From contig NZ_FOIF01000020.1 in NCBI RefSeq assembly GCF_900111575.1, positions 1 to 33,664 of the forward strand: a stretch of 33,664 nucleotides of DNA. The letters are read 5' to 3'. The translations under genes were made by a program, and so were the position numbers. Under the pieces are notes generated by a model, which did not search any database, was not told where the DNA came from, and worked only from the letters and a program-made list of their open reading frames with translations. Origin of the DNA: Anaerobranca gottschalkii DSM 13577. Its GTDB lineage: Bacteria; Bacillota; Proteinivoracia; Proteinivoracales; Proteinivoracaceae. Below, piece by piece: positions 1-8,378 of this stretch (position 1 is the first letter of the stretch; every line of letters begins with the position of its first letter).

Positions 1-67
1 TTCTAGGCCTTTTTATCTTATTTTTACTGATAAAGTCAAGATATATCTCAAATTTAAAAGTCAATAG

Positions 68-1288
68 CTAATTATTTTCCAAAATTTGCAAAGCTTGTTT
101 TGCTAAATCTATAGATTCATCTAAATAAGCGTGGGCTCTAGCAAAGTGATGGCTACCGGTACTATTTTCTGCGAAAATAAAGTCCCACCTTATTTGTGCC
201 CTACGATGTAAGTTTCGAACCTGTTCTAAAATATCATCTTCGATATTTCCTTCTTCAACCCTTACAGCCAATTTTTCAATTAAATCCACCAATAAATCCA
301 TAGCTTCTTTAGTTTTATCTTCTACCTCTTGTTGCTTACTATTTACCCAGTCAGCAATACTTTGTTCATCATGGTTTACATGACAACCTAGACAGGATTC
401 TCTCGCTGTCTTTAAAGGACTGGTCCACCAGTGAGAAACATAAGTCTCCCCTTGATCATTTTCCATTTTAGGCATATGACAGGCATTGCAGTCCATTCCT
501 AACCTATGATGGGGACTGTCCCTGTACATTTCATATTCAGGATGTTGAATTTTGATAAGGGGGGTACCAGTCCTAGGATGGACCCAATCGGCAAAGTTTT
601 TCTCATCAAAATACCTTTCATAATCCTCTACCGTTAATCCGTATTTCCAAGGCAATACTATTGCTTTTGTATCAGGGTCTATATAATATTCTACATGACA
701 TTGGGCACAGTTTTTACTTCCCCGTTCTATTTCAAAGTCCAGTTGCTTAAAACCTATCTCTGCATGGGGAACAGTTATATGGAGTTCTCCAGGATTATTT
801 CTATGACAGCTATAACAAGTAATAGGGTATTTTGCTTCATTGGCCATTTGAACAAAATCCATGGCAAATAAATCTTCTCCATATTTATTATATAATCTTT
901 CGTAATCGGAACTTTTACAAGCTAAACAAGAGGCTCCTGGTTTAGGTCTTCCAATATTTATTACATCTTCTAAAGCATAGACATGGCCCCTGGCGGAAAA
1001 ATATTCTTTACTAAAACCAAATCCTTCATAGAGGACAGATATTTGTGGATACTTTTTAATATAGTCAATTTGCTGTTCTCCACCAAATTCAGTATCCCCT
1101 TCATTGGAATTTCGAAGATATGATTGATAAATATCGGGATATTTATCCTGCCAATAAGCTGGATCTAAAATTTTACTGGGTTGAGGTTCCCTTTCTTGGG
1201 TCATAAATTGTCTAGTGAAGTTATACCCTACAAAAACTGCTACTAATATTAAAAAACTAATTAAAATGTATTTTTGTGTTTTCGTCAC
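68..1288 (-). CDS. nrfA: Pentahaem cytochrome c nitrite reductase (ammonia-forming)
   Basis: Reduces nitrite to ammonium on the outer face of the membrane. Five haem sites are visible: the NrfA-specific CLACK (residues 121-125), where lysine replaces the usual histidine at the catalytic haem, then CYSCH (158-162), CAQCH (194-198), CNACH (267-271) and CLGCH (299-303). The calcium-site residues of the family appear kept: E200-Y201 after haem 3, and K246/Q248 in KIQHPEYE. At 406 aa it is shorter than enterobacterial NrfA (about 450-480). Residues 7-24 form one hydrophobic helix with no lipobox and no obvious cleavage site, so it is probably an uncleaved anchor. The start is GTG, about 7 nt after GAGGTG. 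It is the last gene of resB-ccsA-nrfA, 33 bp after ccsA. No nrfH partner is visible; it could lie left of the window. Confidence 0.95.
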   Translation of the reverse strand: MTKTQKYILISFLILVAVFVGYNFTRQFMTQEREPQPSKILDPAYWQDKYPDIYQSYLRNSNEGDTEFGGEQQIDYIKKYPQISVLYEGFGFSKEYFSARGHVYALEDVINIGRPKPGASCLACKSSDYERLYNKYGEDLFAMDFVQMANEAKYPITCYSCHRNNPGELHITVPHAEIGFKQLDFEIERGSKNCAQCHVEYYIDPDTKAIVLPWKYGLTVEDYERYFDEKNFADWVHPRTGTPLIKIQHPEYEMYRDSPHHRLGMDCNACHMPKMENDQGETYVSHWWTSPLKTARESCLGCHVNHDEQSIADWVNSKQQEVEDKTKEAMDLLVDLIEKLAVRVEEGNIEDDILEQVRNLHRRAQIRWDFIFAENSTGSHHFARAHAYLDESIDLAKQALQILENN

Positions 1289-1321
1289 TTAAAATCACCT
1301 CAAGGTTATTTTTCCCAGATT

Positions 1322-2131
1322 CTATAAATAACTATGCAAACTAGGTAGTAAAATATTTACTCCCATATAAGTGAATAATACGCTAATAAATCCGAATATG
1401 GAAAACCAGGCCAGTGTCTTTCCATTAACCTTTTTATTGATTCTCACATGTAAAAATACTGCATAAATAATCCATGTAATTAATGACCAAGTTTCTTTAG
1501 GATCCCAAGCCCAATACCTAGTCCAGGCTTTTTGGGCCCATACCGCCCCAGATATGATAACAAGTGTGAGAAACAAAAACCCAAAGGTCACTGTTTTATA
1601 AATTAATGGCTCTATTTTTTCCTGTTTTGGTAAATAGTTTTTGATAAAAGTTCCTTCTTTTGTTCGATGTAAAACTAAATACAAAATCCCCAAACCAAAG
1701 GCTACTCCAAAGGCTCCATAGCTAAAAACCGCTGTAAATACATGATACAATAGCCACTTACTTTGCAATGCTGGCATTAAAGGGTTAATTTCTCTAGATA
1801 AAGTAGTAGCATATGTAGTTATAAGGAGGATAACTGGAAGGATAAATATGCCTAGTCCAGGATATTTGTAGTAAAGGGAAAAGACTAAAAAACAAAGGGA
1901 AATACCCCAAGCAAAACATAGGGAAAATTCAAATTGGTTAGCTAAGGGAGGTCTTCCTGCTACAATCCAACGGCTTAATATAGAAATTGTATGGAAAATC
2001 CATCCTAAACCTAATAAATTATATCCCCACTTTGCATAGGAGAGTTTTTGTAGTACTAAAAAGCCCAAATAAAAAGCTAAAGATAATGTGTATAGTATAT
2101 AAGCTAAATTAAACGACACTCTTTCTAACAT
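1322..2131 (-). CDS. ccsA: Cytochrome c biogenesis protein CcsA/ResC (System II haem handling)
   Basis: Polytopic membrane protein that with ResB exports haem and attaches it to apocytochrome c. The family's tryptophan-rich motif is present as YWAWDPKETW near residue 210, with hydrophobic segments throughout about 269 aa. I place the start at the second in-frame ATG: AAGGAG lies about 9 nt before it, while the first ATG (2140) abuts the ribosome site and is too close to use. The gene overlaps the end of resB by about 23 bp, so the two are probably translationally coupled. nrfA, the immediate downstream gene, needs five covalent haems and is the obvious client. CcsB is an alternative name in some genomes. 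Confidence 0.92.
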   Translation of the reverse strand: MLERVSFNLAYILYTLSLAFYLGFLVLQKLSYAKWGYNLLGLGWIFHTISILSRWIVAGRPPLANQFEFSLCFAWGISLCFLVFSLYYKYPGLGIFILPVILLITTYATTLSREINPLMPALQSKWLLYHVFTAVFSYGAFGVAFGLGILYLVLHRTKEGTFIKNYLPKQEKIEPLIYKTVTFGFLFLTLVIISGAVWAQKAWTRYWAWDPKETWSLITWIIYAVFLHVRINKKVNGKTLAWFSIFGFISVLFTYMGVNILLPSLHSYL

Positions 2132-3338
2132 AATTTTCATCTCCTTTTAATAAATCTATTAATTTATCAATTAGCTGTTCTTCGTCTTTTGGGGAATATA
2201 TATATATCAAGTAATTCCCATCCCTAAGTGGGCGAATTACCACTGATCTTGGGTTAACATAAAAAGAGAGGAATAAACCTAGAATCAATAACAGGGAGGC
2301 AAACCATACCCCAGGTAGGGTTGGATCACTGGTTATCTCTAAGACTGTATATCTCTCAGGTTGGCTGAAAACTATAGTGTTTCCCCTCCACCTTATTGGC
2401 TTATTAGGTTCTATAAAGTTCATTGATTCGATTTTATTTTTATAGATCAACTGATAAATAATTATTGGATTTTCTGCCAATGGACTATTATTTACAACAT
2501 CAGGGCGAATATCTAGTACCCTGACTTTAGAATTCTCATCAATAAAATGAAAATCTTGTTGATACATTGGCCTTACTACCTTAGGCTCTCCACCAAAGGT
2601 TATGCTCATTTTAGTAGCCCAACCAGTGGCTACTTGATAAAACCTATAATTCTTATAATTCAAAGGATTATTGACGGAAACAGTTCCTGAAAATTCTTCT
2701 TCAGCATTTAAAATTTTAATATATGAATAATACTTATTTACAGAAAAATCATCTCTAAAATCTACAAGGAAATCTTCAATATATACTTGTAAATCTGTAT
2801 TAAAAACTTCTATGGTTTCACCGGGTAAACCTGATATTTGGTAACTAAAACCATATATTTTCCCTAAAAAGTAAAATAATACAAGGGACAACACAGCCAC
2901 ATGGGTTATCCAAGAACCTAAAAAACCTATTTTTCCCTTTGTACTGTATAGCAAATTACCATCAGCTTTAAATTTTTTAAAACCTAAAACCCATAATTTT
3001 TCTTTAATAACCCCAAGTTCTAAGGGTGTTTTAATATGATTTTTTCCAATGAAATAAGATGTATTGCATTTTTTATAAATTTGGGGAAGTCTAATTATAC
3101 TACATAGGAATAGATTTATTGTAAGGGCTGTAAACAACAGACTAAACCAACGGCTGTGATACATATCATGTAACTGAAAAAGTTCTATTACTGCAAAAGT
3201 TCGGGAATCATAGCGATGTTCATACCAATGTAAAGGCATTTGTTGTGGAATAAATGTACCGATAATCGATAAGATTCCTATTAGGATTAACAGTACCACC
3301 CCAGTTTTCATAGAATAGAATATCCTCAACTTTTTCAT
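2109..3338 (-). CDS. resB: Cytochrome c biogenesis protein ResB
   Basis: Second half of the System II haem-attachment complex. The N-terminal region has hydrophobic helices (about residues 12-30 and 65-85) with the ResB-like stretch around GTFIPQQMP. A third helix (about 142-160) precedes a large extracytoplasmic domain, and a last helix (about 345-362) precedes a short tail. Its length of 409 aa is normal for Firmicutes ResB. An in-frame TTG lies one codon upstream (3341), but the ATG at 3338 is preferred; it follows GAGGTGAT at a normal distance. It is the first gene of the resB-ccsA-nrfA unit, and its 3' end overlaps ccsA. Confidence 0.92.
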   Translation of the reverse strand: MKKLRIFYSMKTGVVLLILIGILSIIGTFIPQQMPLHWYEHRYDSRTFAVIELFQLHDMYHSRWFSLLFTALTINLFLCSIIRLPQIYKKCNTSYFIGKNHIKTPLELGVIKEKLWVLGFKKFKADGNLLYSTKGKIGFLGSWITHVAVLSLVLFYFLGKIYGFSYQISGLPGETIEVFNTDLQVYIEDFLVDFRDDFSVNKYYSYIKILNAEEEFSGTVSVNNPLNYKNYRFYQVATGWATKMSITFGGEPKVVRPMYQQDFHFIDENSKVRVLDIRPDVVNNSPLAENPIIIYQLIYKNKIESMNFIEPNKPIRWRGNTIVFSQPERYTVLEITSDPTLPGVWFASLLLILGLFLSFYVNPRSVVIRPLRDGNYLIYIYSPKDEEQLIDKLIDLLKGDENYVRKSVV

Positions 3339-3387
3339 CAAATCACCTCAGTGTTAAATATTCCCAAAAATTATCTTTTTAAACACA

Positions 3388-3425
3388 AAAAAAGAGATTC
3401 ACTGTTTTCACAATAAACCTCTTTT
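3388..3425 (-). terminator. Weak intrinsic terminator after the DUF2797 gene
   Basis: Read on the minus strand, AAAAGAG pairs with CTCTTTT across a 22-nt loop and continues into a run of seven T. It lies just past the stop of the gene at 3430 and before resB. The long loop makes it weaker than the other hairpins in the window. Confidence 0.4.
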
Positions 3426-3429
3426 AAAC

Positions 3430-4215
3430 TTATATTAATTCAAATATACAATTGTAACCTCTGTGTTTTCTAACGTTTAATACCCCATCTTCTAAAATAA
3501 GGTACTGTCCTTTAATCCCTAATAAATTAGATTCAATAATACTATTTTTATCTAAATCTATGGATTTCATTTTTTTCGGTTTAGCATGGGGATAAGTTAT
3601 TTTTGTTATTTCCTTTCCTTCAATTAAAAATGGGCGAAATTCATCTTTAACGACATTTTTTATCAGTTCTAAGGAAGGAATTAACTCCCCTGTTTCTTCG
3701 CCATTTAACATTTTCCGCCAATCAGTTTTATCATTTAGATATTCTGATAGAAAATGTTCCAAAAGACCTGCTGTTTTTCTATCAGGTACCAAGGCAATAG
3801 GAATACCTTCCACCGCCCCTTGATCCATCCACCTTTTAGTTAAAGTTTTTTCCCTAGTAATCCCTACTTTAACTCCACTGCTTATAGCTAAATATACATA
3901 GTGTTTTGTAAAACAATAATTTTGGGCAAATTCCTGGTCTCTACAAGTCCCTTGATGAAAGTGGCATAAGTGGGGTTTTACAATACAAAGATCATTTTCC
4001 GCTAAATCTCTAAAACAAGGATAGCAATAACCTTGATTAAATGTCTTTTTTATTTCTCTCCCACAAGCTATACAGTTTTTTACTCCATTATAGCTAATTC
4101 TTACTCTTTTACCAATCCAAGGATTTAACGATATTTGCCCATCTCCAATGTTAATAGTATATTTCACAACCTCCCCTAATTGAGGTTCCATGCCATATAA
4201 AATTCCGTATTCCAT
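3430..4215 (-). CDS. DUF2797 family protein with zinc-type cysteine motifs
   Basis: A 261-aa soluble protein with the DUF2797 pattern: CIACG at about residue 48, YCYPC at about 64, then a Cys/His-rich stretch (C77, C84, H85, H87, C91), and the run HYVYLAISSGVKVGITR. The four to six cysteines strongly suggest bound zinc. The biochemical function of the family is unknown to me. The longer reading frame begins at 4266, but I choose the ATG at 4215 because GGGAGGAG lies just upstream at normal spacing and the predicted product then begins with the family-typical MEYGILYGM. The gene is transcribed away from the Nudix gene next to it and is probably monocistronic. Confidence 0.85.
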   Translation of the reverse strand: MEYGILYGMEPQLGEVVKYTINIGDGQISLNPWIGKRVRISYNGVKNCIACGREIKKTFNQGYCYPCFRDLAENDLCIVKPHLCHFHQGTCRDQEFAQNYCFTKHYVYLAISSGVKVGITREKTLTKRWMDQGAVEGIPIALVPDRKTAGLLEHFLSEYLNDKTDWRKMLNGEETGELIPSLELIKNVVKDEFRPFLIEGKEITKITYPHAKPKKMKSIDLDKNSIIESNLLGIKGQYLILEDGVLNVRKHRGYNCIFELI

Positions 4216-4367
4216 TAACTTCACTCCTCCCATAACTTTATTATGCCTTATAATTCTATTTAGCACAAGGCTAAAAGCTAGTTGCAGTTAACTTATAAAT
4301 GGTTTAAAATTTATTTAACCAAATTGCCATCAAATAACTAAACTAAATTAATCTGGAGGAAAGGGTT

Positions 4368-4799
4368 ATGGTTAGACATTTTGCTGTAGCGGTATTTGTT
4401 GTTCATCAAGGTAAAGTTTTACTATTAAAACACAAAAAATTGAACATGTGGCTTCCACCTGGCGGACATCTAGAAGACAATGAAATTCCCGATGAAGGAG
4501 CAGTTAGGGAAGTTAAAGAAGAGACTGGTTTAGATATAATTTTGGTGGGTGAAAAAGGTTTAGACATTGATTATCCTAAGCAATTGATCCTCCCTAAAGG
4601 GATTCAACTAGAAAATATAAAGGATGACCATCAACATATAGATTTAGTATATTTTGCTAAGCTAAAGGGGAAGGACCAGTTCATCCCTAGTGAAGAAAGT
4701 GAAGAAATGGGCTGGTATTCAATAGAAAATCTCCCCCCAGATGTAAATTCTGAAATACGTTTGTGGTGTATCAAGGCTATTAAAGAATTAAGTGAATAA
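4368..4799 (+). CDS. Nudix hydrolase
   Basis: A 143-aa hydrolase of nucleoside-diphosphate-linked compounds. The Nudix box fits GX5EX7REUXEEXGU exactly at residues 33-55 (G33, E39, R47-E48, E51-E52, G54), giving the Mg2+-binding glutamates. The substrate cannot be read from the sequence; MutT-like cleaning of oxidised nucleotides and sugar-nucleotide hydrolysis are both possible. GGAGGAAAG precedes the ATG. It is a single gene, divergent from the DUF2797 gene and ending at a strong terminator. Confidence 0.93.
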   Translation: MVRHFAVAVFVVHQGKVLLLKHKKLNMWLPPGGHLEDNEIPDEGAVREVKEETGLDIILVGEKGLDIDYPKQLILPKGIQLENIKDDHQHIDLVYFAKLKGKDQFIPSEESEEMGWYSIENLPPDVNSEIRLWCIKAIKELSE

Positions 4800-4800
4800 T

Positions 4801-4839
4801 AAAAAGCAAGTTTATCCCAAAAGATTAAACTTGCTTTTT
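4801..4839. terminator. Bidirectional intrinsic terminator
   Basis: A perfect 14-bp stem (4801-4814 with 4826-4839) around an 11-nt loop. It starts with a run of A and ends with a run of T, so it can stop transcription from the Nudix gene (plus) and from the lactate operon (minus), whose last gene ends at 4903. The sequence between 4840 and 4902 is AT-rich and shows no other structure. Confidence 0.9.
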
Positions 4840-4902
4840 AAATTATTAGATTATTATTAGATTCGTATTAGATTACAGAAATATATCATTTAATAAGAGG
4901 GA

Positions 4903-6315
4903 TTAAGCATTGTATTTTACTACTTTACCTGGATTTAATATATTTTTAGGATCAAAGGCTTTTTTAATACCTTTCATTATTTCCATGGTAATATCCCCTA
5001 CCGATTCATCTAAGAAGCCGATTTTGGCATGGCCAATACCATGTTCACCGGAAACTTGCCCTTCAAGTTCAATGGCTTTTTCATACATTCTTTCCATTAT
5101 CTCTTTAACTTTTGGTTTCCACTCTTCATCTGTTAAATTATCTTTACAAGCGTAAACATGTAAGTTTCCATCACCGGCATGACCAAACTGCCTGATCCTT
5201 ACTCCAAACTCTTTTTCTAGCTGAGCACAGAATTTAACAAAATCTGCTACTCTATTTTTAGGAACTACTACATCACATTCGTCAAGACCTTGTGGAGTTG
5301 AACCTTTTATTGCCTCTAAAAATGCTCCCCTTGTTGACCAAATGGATTCATGGCGTTCTTGGGTATTAGAAATCAGGACATCAATTGCACCCTTTTCTAA
5401 ACACAATTGAGCCACTTCATCATAGATTTCCTCAATTTCTTCTTTACTATTTCCATCAAAACTCAATAAGAGATAAGCATCTGCCGATTTATCTGGAAAT
5501 TCCCTACCTAAATGTTCCTCAGCAGCTTCAATTACTTCCCTTTGCATAAATTCCACTGCCGTAGGAATTGAACGGGATCTTAAGATAAAGGGAACTGTTT
5601 CAATACATTTATCTAAACTTGGGAAAGGAACAAGGAGTGAAACAGCTTTTTTAGGTAATGGAAGTAATCTAACAATAATTTCTGTTACAATTCCTAAAGT
5701 TCCCTCGGAACCGATCATAATATCTTTAATACTGTATCCTGAGCTATTTTTAATAACTTTACCACCGGTTTCGATAATTTCACCATTAGGTAAAACAACA
5801 GTCATTCCCCTAACATAATCCCGGGTGACACCGTATTTAACAGCTCTCATACCCCCGGCATTAGTCATCACATTTCCCCCTAAAGTAGCACTTTTTTCAC
5901 CGGGATCTGGTGGGTAGAAGAGATTTTTTTCTGTGACAGCCTTATTAAAATCCATAAGTAAAACCCCTGCTTGTACTTTAGCCATTAAGTTTTCTTCATC
6001 TATTTCTAAAATCTTATTCATTTTTAAAGTTGAAATCATAATTCCACCGTGGATAGCTACAGCTCCACCACATAAACCTGTACCGGAACCTCTAGGTGTT
6101 ACAGGTATATTATTTTCATAAGCATATCTCATTATTTTAGAAACTTCTTCAGTAGTCAATACCTCCACTACTACCTCTGGCATGAATCTTCCATATTCTT
6201 GCATTTCATCATGGGAATAATCCTCATTGATATCTTCACCATAGTAAACTCTATCTTCAGAAGTAACACTGATTAGATAGTTTATATCTTGTGGTCTAAT
6301 TTTTTGGTATTCCAT
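4903..6315 (-). CDS. lctD: FAD-linked lactate dehydrogenase subunit (GlcD/LctD family)
   Basis: A 470-aa flavoprotein. An N-terminal FAD-binding (PCMH-type) domain with PRGSGTGLCGGA (about residues 96-107) is followed by the FAD-oxidase C-terminal domain, with RQFGHAGDGNLHV and SGEHGIGHAK carrying the metal/substrate histidines. GlcD-type enzymes oxidise 2-hydroxy acids. Directly after etfB and etfA, this matches LctD of the Acetobacterium woodii lactate operon, where LctBCD drives lactate oxidation with NAD+ by simultaneously oxidising reduced ferredoxin (electron confurcation). That role here is inferred from gene order. AAGGGAGGGAG lies before the ATG. It is the last gene of the larA-etfB-etfA-lctD unit. 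Glycolate oxidase is the main alternative, made unlikely by the lactate permease and racemase alongside. Confidence 0.9.
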   Translation of the reverse strand: MEYQKIRPQDINYLISVTSEDRVYYGEDINEDYSHDEMQEYGRFMPEVVVEVLTTEEVSKIMRYAYENNIPVTPRGSGTGLCGGAVAIHGGIMISTLKMNKILEIDEENLMAKVQAGVLLMDFNKAVTEKNLFYPPDPGEKSATLGGNVMTNAGGMRAVKYGVTRDYVRGMTVVLPNGEIIETGGKVIKNSSGYSIKDIMIGSEGTLGIVTEIIVRLLPLPKKAVSLLVPFPSLDKCIETVPFILRSRSIPTAVEFMQREVIEAAEEHLGREFPDKSADAYLLLSFDGNSKEEIEEIYDEVAQLCLEKGAIDVLISNTQERHESIWSTRGAFLEAIKGSTPQGLDECDVVVPKNRVADFVKFCAQLEKEFGVRIRQFGHAGDGNLHVYACKDNLTDEEWKPKVKEIMERMYEKAIELEGQVSGEHGIGHAKIGFLDESVGDITMEIMKGIKKAFDPKNILNPGKVVKYNA

Positions 6316-6337
6316 CTTTTCTCCCTCCCTTGAATAA

Positions 6338-7549
6338 TTAAACTGCTAATTCGGTAATATCTTCACCGTTTTTAATCATTTGAATAAGTTTTGGCACTAC
6401 TTCGTAAAGATCTCCAACTATACCGTAATGGGCTACATTAAAGATTGGGGCATTAGGATCTTTATTGATGGCAAATACATTTTCCGCTCCCCCCATACCT
6501 GCGGTAAACTGTACTGCTCCTGAAACTCCTAAGGTAATCATCAGTTTTGGGCGAACTGTTCTACCTGATAAACCAATTTGTTGAGAATGGTTACCCCAAC
6601 CAGCTTCTATTAAAGGACGGGTTACTGCAATTTGTCCTCCTAAAAGGTCTGCTAATTCCTGTACCATTGCCATATCTTTTTTCTCTTTTATACCTCTACC
6701 TGCTACAATTAATACATCAGCATCACTAATACTTGCCACCTTTTCCTTCTTAGCCACTTTAAGTACTTCAATTCTTGATTTTAATTTTTTAGGGTCTATT
6801 TCACAAACCTCCAAAGTTCCTGTAGGGTTTTTAACTTTTTCCGCTGCATCCATAACTTTATATCTCACTGTAGCCAATTGGGGTCTGTGGTTTGGTGTTA
6901 CTATTTGAGCCATAATATTACCACCAAAAGCAGGTCTTATTTGGACTAAATCGGTATTTTCCTTCACATCAAGGACAGTACAATCTGCCGTAAGTCCTGT
7001 TCTAAACCTTGTAGCTATTCTAGGAGCTAAGGACCTACCTACTGAAGTTGCCCCTACTAAAATGATTGTTGGTTTTACTTTATTAATACAATCTTCAAAG
7101 GCCGCTGTATAAGAATCTACTCTAAAGTGTTCCAATTCTTTATAGTCATAAACAAATACTTTATCTACACCGTACTGGAGAAGTTTATCCCCTTGTTTGG
7201 TAATTTTATCTCCCAAAAATAGGGCATAAACAGGATGATTTATTTTCGCAGCCAGTTCCCTAGCTTTCCCTATCAGTTCATATGTTACAGGATGGATATT
7301 CCCCTCCACATGTTCTACATAAACCATTATACCTTTCCAATCATCTTTATTTATTTCAGGTCTAACTTCATCTACAATCCCCATTGCTTCTAAGGGACAT
7401 TTTTTAATACAAATTTTACACATTTTACAGGCAGCATCTATGACAATTTTCCCTTCTTCAACACTAATAGCATTAAAGGGACAAGCCTCTATACAAACTT
7501 CACAAAGGGTACACTTATTATGATTTACCACTAATGCCATAATCCCCAT
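6338..7549 (-). CDS. etfA: Electron transfer flavoprotein alpha subunit with N-terminal ferredoxin domain (LctC type)
   Basis: A 403-aa protein with two parts. Residues 11-55 carry two [4Fe-4S] motifs (C13, C16, C19, C23 and C41, C44, C47, C51), each ending in CP. The rest is EtfA, including the FAD-domain region around GWGNHSQQIGLSGRTV and the conserved LGVSGAVQF. A fused ferredoxin domain is typical of EtfA subunits that serve bifurcating or confurcating dehydrogenases, so electrons probably enter or leave by ferredoxin here. It lies 7 bp after etfB and 22 bp before lctD. The start could be the ATG at 7549, very close to AAGGAG, or the next in-frame ATG at 7540, which would give a product beginning MALVVNH; the sequence does not settle this. 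Confidence 0.95.
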   Translation of the reverse strand: MGIMALVVNHNKCTLCEVCIEACPFNAISVEEGKIVIDAACKMCKICIKKCPLEAMGIVDEVRPEINKDDWKGIMVYVEHVEGNIHPVTYELIGKARELAAKINHPVYALFLGDKITKQGDKLLQYGVDKVFVYDYKELEHFRVDSYTAAFEDCINKVKPTIILVGATSVGRSLAPRIATRFRTGLTADCTVLDVKENTDLVQIRPAFGGNIMAQIVTPNHRPQLATVRYKVMDAAEKVKNPTGTLEVCEIDPKKLKSRIEVLKVAKKEKVASISDADVLIVAGRGIKEKKDMAMVQELADLLGGQIAVTRPLIEAGWGNHSQQIGLSGRTVRPKLMITLGVSGAVQFTAGMGGAENVFAINKDPNAPIFNVAHYGIVGDLYEVVPKLIQMIKNGEDITELAV

Positions 7550-7556
7550 CCTCTCC

Positions 7557-8342
7557 TTAAATAAATTTTAACTCTTTAAGTTTAGTAAACATCTGATTAG
7601 ATAGTTCTTCACCAGTACCTTCCCAAATAACTTTTTCTCCATTACTTTCAGGGTTGAATATCCTTTCTACTTGGGTAGGTGAACCACTTAAACCATATCT
7701 ATTGGGGTCTTGATCAAAGAAATCGGCAAAAGTTTTCATTATAACCGGTTTATCTTTAGTTGCCAGTTTCTTTCTATAAGAAGGTAGTCGAGGTTGGAAA
7801 ATCCCTTTTTCAACAGTGATCAAGCAGGGATATTGCATTTTTACTGTCTCCACAGTATCTGCCATATCCATTTCAACAATAATACCTTGATTATCAGCTT
7901 CTATGATTTTTGTTACCCAAGCGACATGGGGCATGTTGAGATATTCTGCTATTGCAGGACCTACTTGGGCAGTATCCCCATCAGTAGTTTGTTTACCACA
8001 GATTATTAAATCTGGTTCTCCAATAGATTTAATACCTTGGGATATAGTATAAGATGTTGCTAAAACATCGGCTCCAGCAAACTTACGGTCAGAAAGGATA
8101 TAGCCATGGTCAACTCCCATCATATAAGCTTCTTTTATTACACTTTCAGCCTGAGGTGGTCCCATGGTAATTACAGTAACTTCTGCCCCCAGTTGTTCTT
8201 TTAATTTAAGGGCTGTTTCTAAGGCATAAAGGTCATATGGATTCATTTTTGATTCTACTCCATCCCTGATCAAAACACCATTTTCATCAACGGCAACATT
8301 AGATGATTCAGGAACCTGCTTAACACATACAAAAATCTTCAT
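7557..8342 (-). CDS. etfB: Electron transfer flavoprotein beta subunit (LctB type)
   Basis: A 261-aa EtfB. It begins MKIFVCVKQVPESS and carries the nucleotide-binding region LIICGKQTTDGDTAQVGPA (about residues 117-135) that holds the bifurcating or structural nucleotide. It forms a heterodimer with the EtfA encoded 7 bp downstream, and together with the flavoprotein LctD should form the lactate dehydrogenase/Etf complex. GGGGAGGAG lies 6 nt before the ATG. Its length and motifs are normal for the family. Confidence 0.95.
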   Translation of the reverse strand: MKIFVCVKQVPESSNVAVDENGVLIRDGVESKMNPYDLYALETALKLKEQLGAEVTVITMGPPQAESVIKEAYMMGVDHGYILSDRKFAGADVLATSYTISQGIKSIGEPDLIICGKQTTDGDTAQVGPAIAEYLNMPHVAWVTKIIEADNQGIIVEMDMADTVETVKMQYPCLITVEKGIFQPRLPSYRKKLATKDKPVIMKTFADFFDQDPNRYGLSGSPTQVERIFNPESNGEKVIWEGTGEELSNQMFTKLKELKFI

Positions 8343-8378
8343 TATTTCTCCTCCCCATGTTTTTACTTTATTTAAAAG

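Noticed and set aside
914-928. Haem 1 motif CxxCK of NrfA looks like a damaged CxxCH.
   Set aside because: Lysine ligation at the active-site haem is the normal hallmark of NrfA, so it is not a mutation.
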